This document shows positions 33,149 through 44,018 of a stretch of DNA of 64,000 nt, in pieces (the first letter of the stretch is position 1; every line of letters starts with the position of its first letter). The position numbers and the translations under genes are program-made. The notes under the pieces are model-generated. The model did no database searches and was not told the DNA's origin. It was given only the letters and a program-made list of their open reading frames with translations. This DNA is from Phragmites australis (taxonomy: Eukaryota; Streptophyta; Magnoliopsida; Poales; Poaceae). Location: NCBI RefSeq assembly GCF_958298935.1, contig NC_084935.1:1560001-1624000 (forward strand), read 5' to 3'.

Positions 33149-36100
33149 TCATCTAGCACGGGCAGTTGCTGGTTGTTTTGAAGAGCGGCCAGACTTGTGT
33201 TTCCGCTTCTGGTTGCCTGCAGCAGAGTCAACCAATGGTCCTGACCAAGCAGGTATGCCGTCTTTCTCATAAGGAAATACAGTGCTGAAGGAAGAAGGAT
33301 CTGGGGGCTCAAATGCAGGTTCCATGTGATTCGAACAACCCAAGGGAAATCCAAGCGCGCCATCCTGATGTGGTGGAGGGAACTTTTCACTCTTGCTCTT
33401 CGCATTTGCATGTGTTATTAGCCGTCTTTTCTGTAGAAATGAAATTATTTGCGTTAGCCAAGAGATTAAAATTTAGCACCCTTCAAACAGATGCTACGCA
33501 TCACAGCATATGCAAGCAAGCTCATGCAAATGAACAAATGAGCAACTGGAATCAGTAAGGAAAGGAAGTTAAATCCACATACATCAATGTTTGCTTGAAG
33601 TTCAGCATTTGCCTCCGGCGCTGGAACAGCCCTGGGCCGATCACGTGTCCTTGTCTTCCTTGTTCCATCGCCATTAGCTCTACCACCAGCAGCTCTCAAG
33701 CTGTTGACCATGCAATGAATAAGTGAAACAGCATTTTATACAGCACAAAAGTTAAGATAAATCAGACAACGAACAACCAAAAAGTCAAGAAACGGTAGAT
33801 TAAGAAATAAGAAATTTGCATCTTGGGAATAACTGGAAAGATAAGGACAATATACAACAGAAAAGTAGGAGACAAATTGTTGCATGACTCATCATGATGT
33901 GTAAGCAGTATTTCATGATGATGTCTAAGCATTATTCTCAACAAGTTCCCAGAAATCCTGGAATCTTGGCACAATAGCCAATACCTTCACTTTAGTACAA
34001 AACAGAAAATGCCCTTGCAGTGCACTATTTTTTCTAAAACGCTGAATACATTTTTGTCATGCTATGCTCTACTGTCATCAACGTGAGCAGTGTTGCCCCA
34101 AGTTCCATTGCTCATCGAAGGCGCAGAAGTAGGCAAAGTATTCACTATCATCACAATTACATGCCATATTTACTCACATCACTCAGCACTGTCATGCTTA
34201 GATGACAATACAGAGCATCCAGAAAGACAGGGGGGAAATATAGATAGAGCTCTGTAAGGAGTGTTAGGGCCACAAACCGTCTAGCTTCTTCATCTCTTCG
34301 TTTCGCATCCATCTCTTTGCTCGGCGGGTATTGGGGCAGACTAGAGGGATCACAAGCATAAGGCTCTGTTGTAAAGAACTGCATGTATAGGAAAATAAGG
34401 AGCTTGCTTTTGAAAAGAGTTGTTCGGAATAACAAAGCACAGCATAGATAAGCTAATTGCATAAATTTAAACAAGAACTTGTAAAAATCTTAAGTATGCT
34501 AAAGAAGAATAAAATTTGGACTCAGGCACATACATAATAAAGTTGAGATTTTCTAAACTGAAAGACTAAGATGTTCAGTCAACCAAAATTAAATTTTCTA
34601 GCATCAAGGGGGCTTAACTAGTTAATGGCAATATCTTGATCAATACAATAGGCAGCAATTCAAGTTGTTGCGGATACAAGTCAAATACTTTCATGCCCAG
34701 TAAACACTGAACTAGTGTTGCCCTCTAGACATCTCAAAACATTGAACATTTTCTTTTGAAAGACTAACATTAAACATTGACCTGTTAACCAGCTGCTATA
34801 TAATCTCTTCTGAAAACCGATTTGAGAAACCAAAGTGGTCAACGAGTAAAAATTGGGTCATTACTACTGTCACCCTTTGGATACAAATGTTCCTGGTAAA
34901 TCAAAATGCTATTGTTAATGTCATCCTCAAAGGTAATTTACCCAACAAGTGAAGTCTGTGTTTCCATTTATATAAAAGTAGGAACAGAATGATAAAAACT
35001 AAGACAACTTACATCACTTTTTAATGCAGAAGTTGCTGTTAAACGATCAACTGGATCAATTGCAAGGAGTGTTTCAATCAGTCGAAGTGCTGATTGAGGG
35101 AAATCTTTGAATGTATCCGCTATTCGCCTTTTGTATGGCTGTTGAGGCTTAAATATGGTTGCATGAGGCAACTTTGATTTTTTCCAATATTCTTCCGTCG
35201 GGGAGCCACATAGCTTAAAAATTTTATGCAGCTGTTCCACCTAAAAGATGCAGAAACAATCAAAAGAAGAAACATTGAGAAGCGCAATGGATGAAAATAA
35301 TTGTAGCTGAACATATGACCATTACTAAAATGTGTAACATACAAACAGCTGCATTTCCAAATCATTTCATTGAGTTTCTTGGTGCGAACAATAATTAAGC
35401 AGCTGAGCTCCGAAGAAAGGCATGGGATTCAGGATTTTAACATGTAACAAAGGTAGCAAAGAATCAATTTCAAAGCAGATAAAAGTTTTCAGATGATTGA
35501 TATATTCCTTTATTACCACGAATCAGGTATATTTGTCATTCGTAGAACAAATATTAACCATGATAAAAAAAAATCAACCTTTTTTTTCTTTTTCCTTTTT
35601 CTTGGTGGTGGTGGTGGTGGTGGGATTGGGTGGGGGTGCTCATTTGAACTGATTTTTCTCAAAATTGAGCTACCATTTTCATCAGCAAGATCATCTTGCA
35701 TGAGACCCGCTTTGAATAGGTTAAGTTATTGCACAAGCCAGGATGAGAAGTAGAAAAATCGAAGGTTTGTCTACATATGAACAATACTACAGCAGTATCA
35801 CAGATAAACAGAATCAACTGTGATTCCCTTAGTAACGAAAATTTTGCAGCCATGCTAAAGTGGATCTTTAAACGATGCATGCTGATAGCCAGAAGGTGTT
35901 TGAAGCGCAATATAGGGAAGCAGCCAAGCATTCTCTAGCTAACCTCAGTTCGTCCTGGCATAATTGGTTTTCCAGCCAGCAGCTCAGCAAGGATGCATCC
36001 AGCACTCCACAAGTCGACACCAACTCCATAATCTGTCGCACCCAACAGCAACTCCGGTGGCCGGTACCACAGCGTCACCACCCGACTCGTCATTGGCTGT

Positions 36101-37137
36101 TTATGGTTGGGGTCGAAGAACGACGCGAGACCGAAATCCGCAATCTTCAGCACACCATTGTTATCCAAAAGCAGATTTGACCCCTTGATGTCGCGATGCA
36201 GCACTCCCTGGTTGTGGCAGTGCTCCAGCCCTGACAATAACTGATGCACATAGCACTTGACCTGCCCACATAGGCATATCAATCAGCCTCTGTTAGCAGC
36301 ATTTCACATAATTGGGTGCGCTGCTGTGTCAGCAAAATGGGATCTTGACCTGTGGCAGAGTGAACTTGATGTCGGGGCTGGCAGCAAGGCCGGCAAGGTC
36401 GTGGACCATGTAATCGAAGACAAGGTAGAGGCTGCAGGACATGCGGGAGGTGACGAGCCCGTCGAGCTTGACGACATTGGGGTGGTCGAGGCGGCGGAGG
36501 ATGAGGATCTCGCGGGCCATGAACCGCACGCTTTCGGGCTCCAGGTTGTCGAACCGCACCTTCTTCAGAGCCACGATTTTGCCGCTCACCAAGTCCCGCG
36601 CCTTGTACACATTGCTGTACGTACCTTGGCCGATCTGAGGGGGGGGGGGGGGGAAGAGAAAAAGATGCAATTTTTCATCCGAGGGACGCGCGCGGCATGG
36701 ATCACGAAGCTGGGGCGGCCGAGGAGCTAGGGGATGGGGCGCACCTTGTCGATCTTCTCGAAGGAGTCGGCGCGGCGCGGAGCCCAGCCGTTGATGGCCT
36801 CGCCGGCGACGGCAGAGAGCCAGGCGGGCCAGCCGGCCGCGACCTGCTCCCCGCGCGCCTTGTTCGCGAAGCTCCCGCCCAGGCGGACCTCCGCGTGCGC
36901 CGCCGCGGCCGCCGACCGCGACGACCGCGACCGTCGCTCCCTTTTCACCACCGCCTTCTCGGGCTTCTCGGCCGCCTGCTGCTCCGGCGCCGCCGCCTCG
37001 GCCGGCGCAGCAGAAGAAGCGACCCCCTCCTGCTGCGGCTGTGAAACAGCCGCAGCAGCAGGTTGGTAGTCCCGGCGGCGGGAGGTGGCGGCCGCCGCGG
37101 GGCTGGAGGTGGACGGGCGACCGTGCACGCAGCCCAT
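33149..37137 (-). CDS. CDK-like Ser/Thr protein kinase with N-myristoylation motif (IBS1/At1g54610-type), seven exons, 574 aa
   Basis: Exons (minus): 37137-36745, 36634-36350, 36261-35944, 35240-35013, 34378-34278, 33700-33583, 33430-33149; 1,725 bp, one open frame. The protein begins MGCVHGRPS, a myristoylation/palmitoylation signature, followed by a 120-residue low-complexity, basic N-region. The kinase domain starts at about residue 130: [12 protein letters not shown] loop, VALKK with Lys155, FMAREI helix in place of [15 protein letters not shown] with Asp250, IADFGLA with Asp268, [15 protein letters not shown] and [13 protein letters not shown] Lys/Arg-rich tail follows ([22 protein letters not shown]). 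This is the plant membrane-anchored CDK-like group (CDKC-related), which includes IBS1; a cyclin partner is not established for it. No catalytic residue is missing, so it should be active. Confidence 0.93.
36638..36653 (-). repeat. Homopolymer polypyrimidine tract at a kinase splice acceptor
   Basis: On the minus strand the first intron of the CDK-like kinase ends in a run of about 14 C directly before TCAG and the exon encoding the glycine loop. Homopolymer length varies easily, so both sequencing accuracy and splice strength here deserve attention. Confidence 0.8.
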
Positions 37138-38756
37138 GGGGACGCGACGGCGGAGGTCACCTGCGGCGGTGCATGGATTGGGCGGAGGCGGGCGCGCCGG
37201 AGGAGGCCGCGATCCGGAGGCAGCGGCGCGTGGGGAGGGTGGGAACTGGGAAGCGGAAGGCGAGGTGGTGGTGGGGGTAAGTAAACTAAACCTGCGTCTG
37301 CGAGTGAGGGGCACGGCACGGCACGGCACGGGGCTGGTGGGACTGTGGGAGACTGGAACGGGAACGCTTTGACTCTGACGGCTCTGCACCTGCACTGCAC
37401 TGCACTGCACTGCACTGCACCTCGTGTAGATGATGCTGTCAGTGACGCGCTACGCTCTATGCATATGCAAGCAGATCCTCAATGTTATTTATGATATGAT
37501 CGTTGATATGTAAAATAATTTTTACTGGGTTTTACGTGTTCAGCATGACGTCACTTTCTATACAATGAAAAAAAAAATTAAGAGCATTGGTAAATTGACT
37601 AGAAAAAAAGGAAAATGTTAGTATTTGCTTTTTAAATGGGCTTTTCTTTTTCTTTTTGTCATGGTCCCTTCTTTTTTTATTACATGCACACACTGACGCG
37701 CACACACCTCATTACCTCACTACAGACCCACACTAAGCTCACGATTAAACTTAAGTCTACGCATGTTTTGAGTTAATAAATATTGTGTTTAGTTATATTA
37801 TTCTGTTGCTTCTGATATAAGAAGGGATTGTATGCGTAACCCTGGGTGTCAACTACACGCTAAATCTGTATGGATGAGAGAGTACTCATGGATGATGATG
37901 ATTTGCGGGGACCAGAGATGATAATGATGTTTTATTTCTGGCAAACATGTAGAGAAGATGTTGCTATAGCACGTATAGAAAAAAGTTGGAATGCCAGGAA
38001 AATAATGATAAGATAAAAAGAAAAAAAGTACTGAAATTTTTTTATGCTAGTGACAGAATAGGGTATCCGAGGAAACAATGGCAAAATAAATGGAGTATCA
38101 AAACCCACCTCCTCTCTTTTTAGGTGTCGATTTTTTACTTTGAGATGAAGTGATCATTTTTTTTTTGTGCATGCCTCTTGGGTTCTTGAGAGATGTTTTC
38201 TTCTTCTTTTTTTCCTCGGGATGTGACCACACTCAATCCTGAAAAGAATAAAGTTAAAGGCACAAGAGGGCCCCTGATAATTTTTTGTTGTAATAAATAT
38301 TGTCTCACGGGGAAGGAGACAGAGTGTCTATAATGCATGGGATTATCAAACTACAAAGGGAATAAGCAAGATTATGTACTTTAAGCACATGACCCCTTTT
38401 AACAGGTATTGGGCTAATTGTCTTCTTCACGTAAAGTATTTATCAAATGTTTTGTACTTTGTTGTTTCATAATCCATCCTGAATGATGGAAGAGCTAGCT
38501 CAAAACAATGTAAATCCCTTTTAGCACGCAACAATCGCTTTCTCTCATACTTGGAAAAAAATAGCGCACCTTGTTAAACCATAACGAGAAGAAGATGTGA
38601 ATTGACTTGACAACGGATATGCTGCCAATGGTTTTGTACCTCTTGTGCAGAGGTTCAAGCAGTCAAAGCGAACAATCCCACGGCCGCCGCCGATGGTTTA
38701 TGGCCGGCGTCGATCCTTAAGGAGAGCAGCCACCGTGATGGTCACATCCCGAGGCT
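37138..38756. other. 5' region of the CDK-like kinase, with short tandem repeats, and spacer
   Basis: Short tandem repeats lie at about 37312-37330, (GGCAC)n, and 37388-37420, (GCACT)n, presumably in the 5' UTR or core promoter of the minus-strand kinase. The stretch 37430-38750 is AT-rich with no convincing gene. CACACACT-type dinucleotide runs occur near 37690. Confidence 0.6.
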
Positions 38757-39565
38757 ATGGCCGCCGATGATATACAAGAGAAATTGGAAAGATTGTTACC
38801 TTATGAGATTGCTGACCGTAACGAGACCCGGCTGGAGATGAAGGTGCTTTCGGAGGCCATAGATTGCTATCCTGATCAGGAAAATTGCATAGGCCATGCG
38901 CCATCTGAAATGATGCGGATTTTCTCATCGGGGCTGGCTAAAACTCCTGTCAACAACAGTGGTTCAACACAGTTTTTTAAAGGTAAAGGTGTTCTATTTT
39001 ATTAAAGTAATGAAAATATCTTAGTCTCTGCATTATAGATGGACATAGCTGGTATTTATTAAGGTTTAAAACAAACGTACTGTCATAAAATGTCTAACAA
39101 TCGATCTAAAAATACCAAAATATGAATACAAAATAGTATTATAAACATATATTGTTGCTAATTTTTCATCCATTTTCCGTGAAAATATGTAAATACATGG
39201 CGGCGCGGCATGATATGAATGGACTGCATAACTATATTTTCAATCGTAGCAGGGATGATCCCGTCATCGTGCAGCAGGGTTCTCTCATCGAAATGACTGG
39301 CCCTAAGAGAGCCATTGTAATGCTTTCCGATGTTCCGATCGAGTTCGACATGAGAATCAAGAATGGAGAGGAGGAAGATGAGCTCCAGCTGATTGTCGGA
39401 ATGATACATTTCGACGAACGGATGTCGTGGAGACCACAATAGAAGTCGTCACATCACAAGTGCAGAGTGCTTTCGACTTATCACTCAGTTAATTCCTTTG
39501 TTTCCGTTACGGAGGTAGGTAAAGAATTTCAGCTTTTTCATGGCACAATTGGCCTGGAAATTTGA
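38757..39565 (+). pseudogene. DUF6598 family gene remnant
   Basis: Pieces of a DUF6598 protein, a grass-expanded family of unknown function, lie in order: MAADDIQEKLERLLPYEIAD (38757 on) through FSSGLAKTPVNNSGSTQFF; after about 180 bp lacking a good splice acceptor, YMAARHDMNGLHNYIFNRSR and IVQQGSLIEMTGPKRAIVM to ELQLIVGMIHFDERMSWRP; then, in another frame, IEVVTSQVQSAFDLSLS; then, again shifted, EVGKEFQLFHGTIG ending about 39565. About 20-25 residues appear missing after MSWRP. The extreme C-terminus is replaced by a foldback MITE. The order and colinearity make the family call firm, and the shifts make it a pseudogene. Confidence 0.75.
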
Positions 39566-39788
39566 TTATATGTTCCAAAGCTAATTAACTTTTGATAATA
39601 TATTTAAAGTTAATTATTATTTGATTATATGTCCTATACGAAAGTTGATTATTATGTGATCAAATGTCTTATAGTAACTAGTTTGTAACAAATTAGTCCA
39701 TATGGGGACATATTATCAAATGATAATCAATTTCAAATATATTATCAAAGATTAATCAACTTTAAGATATATAATCAAAATTTTCAGG
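39553..39788. mobile_element. Foldback MITE with roughly 82-bp inverted arms
   Basis: The arm from CCTGGAAATTTGATTATAT at 39553 to about 39635 is matched, inverted, by about 39707-39788 ending ATAATCAAAATTTTCAGG. The similarity is clear along the whole arm with a few mismatches, and the loop is about 70 bp. It can fold into a long hairpin. It is noncoding and sits exactly at the broken C-terminus of the DUF6598 remnant. No clear target-site duplication was seen. Confidence 0.8.
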
Positions 39789-40330
39789 TTGATAAGTTGT
39801 TGGGGGCACGAGGCGAATAGAATGCGGTGAGGGCACCATCTAACGAGAAAGCCCAAGCTTAGAGATGACCGATAGCCTCGAGGAGACGAGAGAGAAAAGG
39901 AGTGTTATGTGTCTCATGATGAACTCAAGAACACACGATTTTATCAAGGTTCAGGTCTCCTATGGTATAACAGTCCTACATCCTGCGTATTCTCATATAA
40001 CTTTTATGGACTAGTTACAGAGAGTGTCTATGTCAAATGAGAGAGGAAAAATCTCTCTCCGCCTCTCATGCCCCTGCGGGGCTTCTTTTATAGAGAGAAG
40101 GGACATATGATATTATCACCCTGTCTCTGGGATATTATCCTACAATCACGTGTATAAGGGCTATTATGGACCTTTCACCCTTTTTACATACCATGTGGCA
40201 ACATGGATATTATGGTCACTACAGTAATTTCACAGTACGCTGTCTAAATATCTCAGGTTGGAGCATTTCCCTCAATAGCACCCCTCATCTGCTGTTTTCG
40301 AGGCTCTGAGGGGTGAGCGGATGCACAATA
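39789..40330. mobile_element. LTR-like sequence
   Basis: Begins near 39798 with TGTTGGGGGCACGAGG and carries, near 39943-39990, TTATCAAGGTTCAGGTCTC then ACAGTCCTACATCCTGCG. This is the same type of motif as in the solo LTR near 803-860. The far end was not located, so the boundaries and superfamily are tentative. Confidence 0.4.
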
Positions 40331-40479
40331 AATTAGCTCTAGCCCCTTTAAAGTCTGGATATCCTATGTAGCCTTCCATTATTGCAGTGTGGACACCTTT
40401 GCCTAGAAGCGAGAGCCGGGAGGTTCGTCGAGGTTATAGGCCAAGGGTGACAATGGTGTAGCTCGACAGAGTTGTAGTG

Positions 40480-41320
40480 GCAGTTCGCGACCACCTCAGC
40501 GGTAGACACTACGAGGCTCGCTGTAGGTAGAGTCATTTGGAGTCTCGCAGCGGAGGCCGGAGGCGAAGGCTGCGAGTGTTAGTCCATTACCCCCCTCAAT
40601 GGTAGATGTGGCGAGGCTTGGTGAAAGCAGGACCGTCCGAAGTCTCATGACGGAGGCTAGAGGTGAAGTCGACGGCGAAGGTTGAGGGTGTCAATCCGTG
40701 ACCCCTTCAGCGGTAGGCAGGACCGTCCTGAGTCTCATGGCATGAGCCAGAGATGGAGTTGACGACGGGGCTGAGGTAGCCCGCTACCCCCTCAGCGATG
40801 GATGCTGGAGGTGGAGTCGTCGGTGAGGTTGAGGGGGTGACGGAGGCGGAGTCGTCCGGAGCCCCCGGCGGCGGAAGCCGGAGGCGGAGTCGTCGGCGAG
40901 GGTAAGGCACCTCACTACCCTCTCAGTGGTGGATGCCGGAGGTGGAGTCATTGGCGAGGCTGAGGGGGGTGACGAAGGCGGAGCTGTCCGGAGCCCCACG
41001 ATGTGAGTCGGAGGCAGAGTCGTTGGCAAGGTTGAGGCAGCTCGCTACCCCATTAGCGGTGGATGTCGGAGGTGGAGTCACCGGCGAGGCTAAGGGGGTG
41101 ACGGAGGCGGAGCCGTCCGGAGCCCCGTGGCGTAATCCAGAGACAGAGTCGACGGCGAGGCTAAGGCAGCCCACTACCCCCTTAGCGGTGGATGCCGAAG
41201 TTGGGGTCGTCGGCGAGGCTAAGGGGGTGACGGAGGCGGAACCACCCGGAGCCCTCGATGGTGGAAGCTGGAGGTGGAGTCGACGGTGCGGCCAAGGGGG
41301 TAGTCTGCTCCGAGTCTCAC
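40480..41320. repeat. Degenerate minisatellite, period about 130 bp
   Basis: GGGGGTGACGGAGGCGGAG-type sequence recurs at about 40835, 40966, 41094 and 41224. CACTACCCCCTTAGCGGTGG recurs at about 40781, 40912, 41042 and 41172. Earlier copies near 40577 and 40700 are more diverged. The lack of stops in some frames gives spurious reading frames on both strands. It is probably an internal noncoding array of an LTR retrotransposon. Confidence 0.8.
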
Positions 41321-41379
41321 TCGAGTTTGTTGGAATCTCAGCTTCTGCATTGTTCCTGTAATTGTTTTGGAAATAATTA

Positions 41380-42235
41380 CCTCTCAGGTATGGAGACTTT
41401 TTCCTTCAAGATGTCAAAGGGTTTTGAAAATGACGTGTTTTGATAGGGATAGCAAAATTCCACAACTTATGTAGGATCGACCTAGCCTTTTGGTTCCCTG
41501 ACTCCTTGGCCCTATCGCATCTCGCATTCTGTGGCTGCGAGCAGTGGAGGGTGTGTTCTATTAGCGCGATTTCCATGGCTTTAGCCGAGACAAAGAGACT
41601 TCTAAGGTGATTGTACCACACATATGTACATGTATATGTATATGTATGCAAGTACATATGTATCTATGTATGAATGTACATGTAAATGTATGGGTATGTA
41701 TGTATGTATGAGTATGTACTAATAAAATTATACTGTGTTGGCTTCACCATTCGCCTTTTAATTTTGGTCGTACCAACACTTTGTTTGTCTCCCCTTTCCC
41801 GCCCCCCTCGCACTCAGCAGCCGGTAGCGGCTAGAGGGTACGATTTTTTAGGGGTGCTTAGTTATGCTGGTTAGGAGCGAAGGTGAACTCTTCGTTGGCT
41901 AGCGGTTTAGTGTCACCTGCGTATTTTTTGGACTGGAAGGTGTTAGACCTCTCCGGCATGGAGGCTTTTGCCTTCAAGATGACGGCAAGTCCATACCTCT
42001 CTAGTACGCAGGCTAGGCCTTAAAGATGTCGAAGGGTTCATACCTCGCCAGCGTGCAGGCTATGCCTTCAAGATGCTGGTGATTCCATACCTCTCAGGTA
42101 TGTAGGCTGGGCCTTAAGATGCCGAAGAGTTCATACCTCGTCGCCATGGAGGCTTTGCCTTCAATATGCCAGCGATACCATACCTCTTCGACACATAGAC
42201 TAGACCTTAAAGATGTCACTGTCGTCCGCAAGCTA
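41380..42235. repeat. Second diverged repeat array and TATG-rich microsatellite
   Basis: GGAGGCTTTTGCCTTCAAGAT-type units recur near 41959, 42056 and 42148 (period about 92-97 bp), alternating with CAGGCTAGGCCTTAAAGATG units; an earlier relative is at 41385. Between them, 41615-41730 is an imperfect (TATG)n/(TACA)n microsatellite. No gene is seen. Confidence 0.7.
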
Positions 42236-43430
42236 CAAGACTTTCCAATTATTGTTACAAAGGAATGATAAGTTGGGATGAGGAGTTGGAAAGAGTGAGA
42301 CAAGGTGTGAGCGGGTGCTAAGGGCAGTTCGCGAGAGGAGACCTGGGTGTCACAGACTGTTTGCATCATTTAAGCAATGTATGTGGTGTCTGTTGGCTTT
42401 AACACTTTTCGTACTTACCGCATGTCGATCTAATTGTAATATAAGCTAATTATTGTATGTCATGCTAACGCTTCTCTTGCGTCTCTATGACGCGTAAGAG
42501 AAAAAGTATGAGGAGAAGCAAGGTGACGAGTGCCGGAGTATGGCTGGGACTTGCTCGCGGTAACCCCGGTGCCATAAGGGTAAGTGCAAGTGGGTAATTC
42601 CGGGTATGAGAAAGGTTGTCTCGGAGGCCAAGAGGATGGATCCGAGTCGTGTGGGTAAAGATGTACCCCCTGCAGGGTGTAAGAATAATTTAAATTTCAT
42701 GCTCTCGGTCATGAGCATGCTTTAGTTTCATTGGGCAACATCATAGCGTTACCGTTCAGTTTAAGAAATGGAAAGTATGTGGGCTTCTGGGAGAAGCAAG
42801 TGCTGGTACTTACTTAAGTTGAGCAAATTTACTTTATTGGGGATTATGTTTATTGTTAGTCGATGCTAGTTGTTCATGTCATTACATTGGTTAAATTGCC
42901 TTTCTGCTAAGTCAACTTAACTTGTGGTCAATTCCTTGTTATTCAACCCATTGCATTATCCTTGTAGTCGGAATAGTATATACCCATATTGTGTAAGTCT
43001 TACGAGTAACTTCGTACTCAGGGTGCTACCCTTAAGTTGATGCAGGTAACGACGAAATGGTTTATGGATACTTTTATCCGGTCGATGCTGGAGATGACCA
43101 GGAGTAGAGAGCGAATGCTTGAGTTAGTCTTGGTGGTTCCTTATGGGCAAGGGCGCCAGTGGCCTTTTGATTTACTAATATCTTTCCACTACGTATCAAA
43201 ACTCTGTTAGGAAGTAGAAATTGAACTTGTGATCAAGTTATGTAATAAAAGTCAAATCTTTTACACTCTGTCCATATCTTGTGATAAAACTATGTTGTAA
43301 ATGGTATATGTTGTGATCTTAGACTTTGTTAAACATACATCAGGACTGTCGGAATTACTTCCGTTTTCATTGACTTAATTATCGATTAAGTCGGGTGTAA
43401 TTTGGTCAGATCTGACATAGGCTTTGCAGC
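42236..43430. other. Probable gypsy-type retrotransposon noncoding or LTR DNA
   Basis: Phrases such as GGGTAAAGATGTACCCCC followed by TGCAGGGTGT (about 42653), TACTCAGGGTGCTACCC (43017) and GTTGATGCAGGTAACGACG recall the 3' regions or LTRs of grass gypsy elements. This is from memory and could not be searched. No protein-coding part is recognisable. Confidence 0.35.
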
Positions 43431-43434
43431 CAAT

Positions 43435-43790
43435 CTAGGTACATGCGCAGATGTCTGGCGCCGGTGAGTGCATCTGGAGGGCGCATGACACGGCCCGACC
43501 CAGCTGAATTAACACCATGCCAAGGCACATTAAGAGGAAGTGTGTCGTGGTTGTACCGTGCAAGCCCACCATGGCGTCGTTGGAGTTGACCTCACTGCAT
43601 ATTTTGTGCAGCTCGGTAGCGCGGTCGAGGTGGGCCACGTGCACGTCGAAGCCCGCGTTCGTAGCCAGTGCAGCCACGTCCGCCCTGCTCTCGATCACGC
43701 GGGAGCCATCCCACGATGTTGTACATTTTGAACGTGTAGTATATGACCATGTTGTTCTGCGACTAGTCACCGTTTGAGCTTGAACGCGTA
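43435..43790 (-). pseudogene. Fragment of a glycosyltransferase family 61 gene
   Basis: The minus strand reads SRVIESRADVAALATNAGFD, VHVAHLDRATELHKICSEVN, SNDAMVGLHGTTTTHFLLM and GMVLIQLGR. It corresponds to the conserved GT61 (DUF563) core, where the family has an S-x-D-V-M-V-G-V-H-G-A-x-x-T-H stretch. Only about 100 residues are present, with no start and with frames breaking on both sides. It abuts an eEF2 fragment in the opposite orientation, so it is a captured or translocated piece and not a gene. Confidence 0.7.
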
Positions 43791-43793
43791 CGC

Positions 43794-44018
43794 GTGGAAC
43801 AATCTCCACGGAACACCGACGAAGTTGGTGCTCGCCCAACAACCGCTGACCTGTTGAAGCTCATGGAGGGGCTGAAGCGTCTCACCAAATCAGACCCACT
43901 GGTAGTGTGCACCATCATAGACACTAGCAAGCATGTCATCGCCGGCGAGGGAGAGCTCCATCTAGAGATCTGCCTCAAGGACATGCAGCAAGGCTTCACG
44001 AGCCTTAATCCATGGAGT
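43794..44018 (+). pseudogene. Fragment of an elongation factor 2 (eEF2) gene
   Basis: The plus strand reads [39 protein letters not shown] and [10 protein letters not shown]. This matches the highly conserved eEF2 segment in which [31 protein letters not shown] and related motifs occur. About 70 residues are present. Similarity stops at both ends, and several invariant positions are changed (for example E-E-S-G-E-H to I-D-T-S-K-H), so it is nonfunctional. Confidence 0.78.

Noticed and set aside
36257..37372. Plus-strand frames over the first exons of the CDK-like kinase
   Set aside because: Antisense of kinase exons with canonical GXGXXS, HRD and DFG motifs on the minus strand.
40707..41361. 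Ala/Ser/Pro-rich frames on both strands
   Set aside because: They follow the 130-bp minisatellite period, with no conserved domain and no start context.
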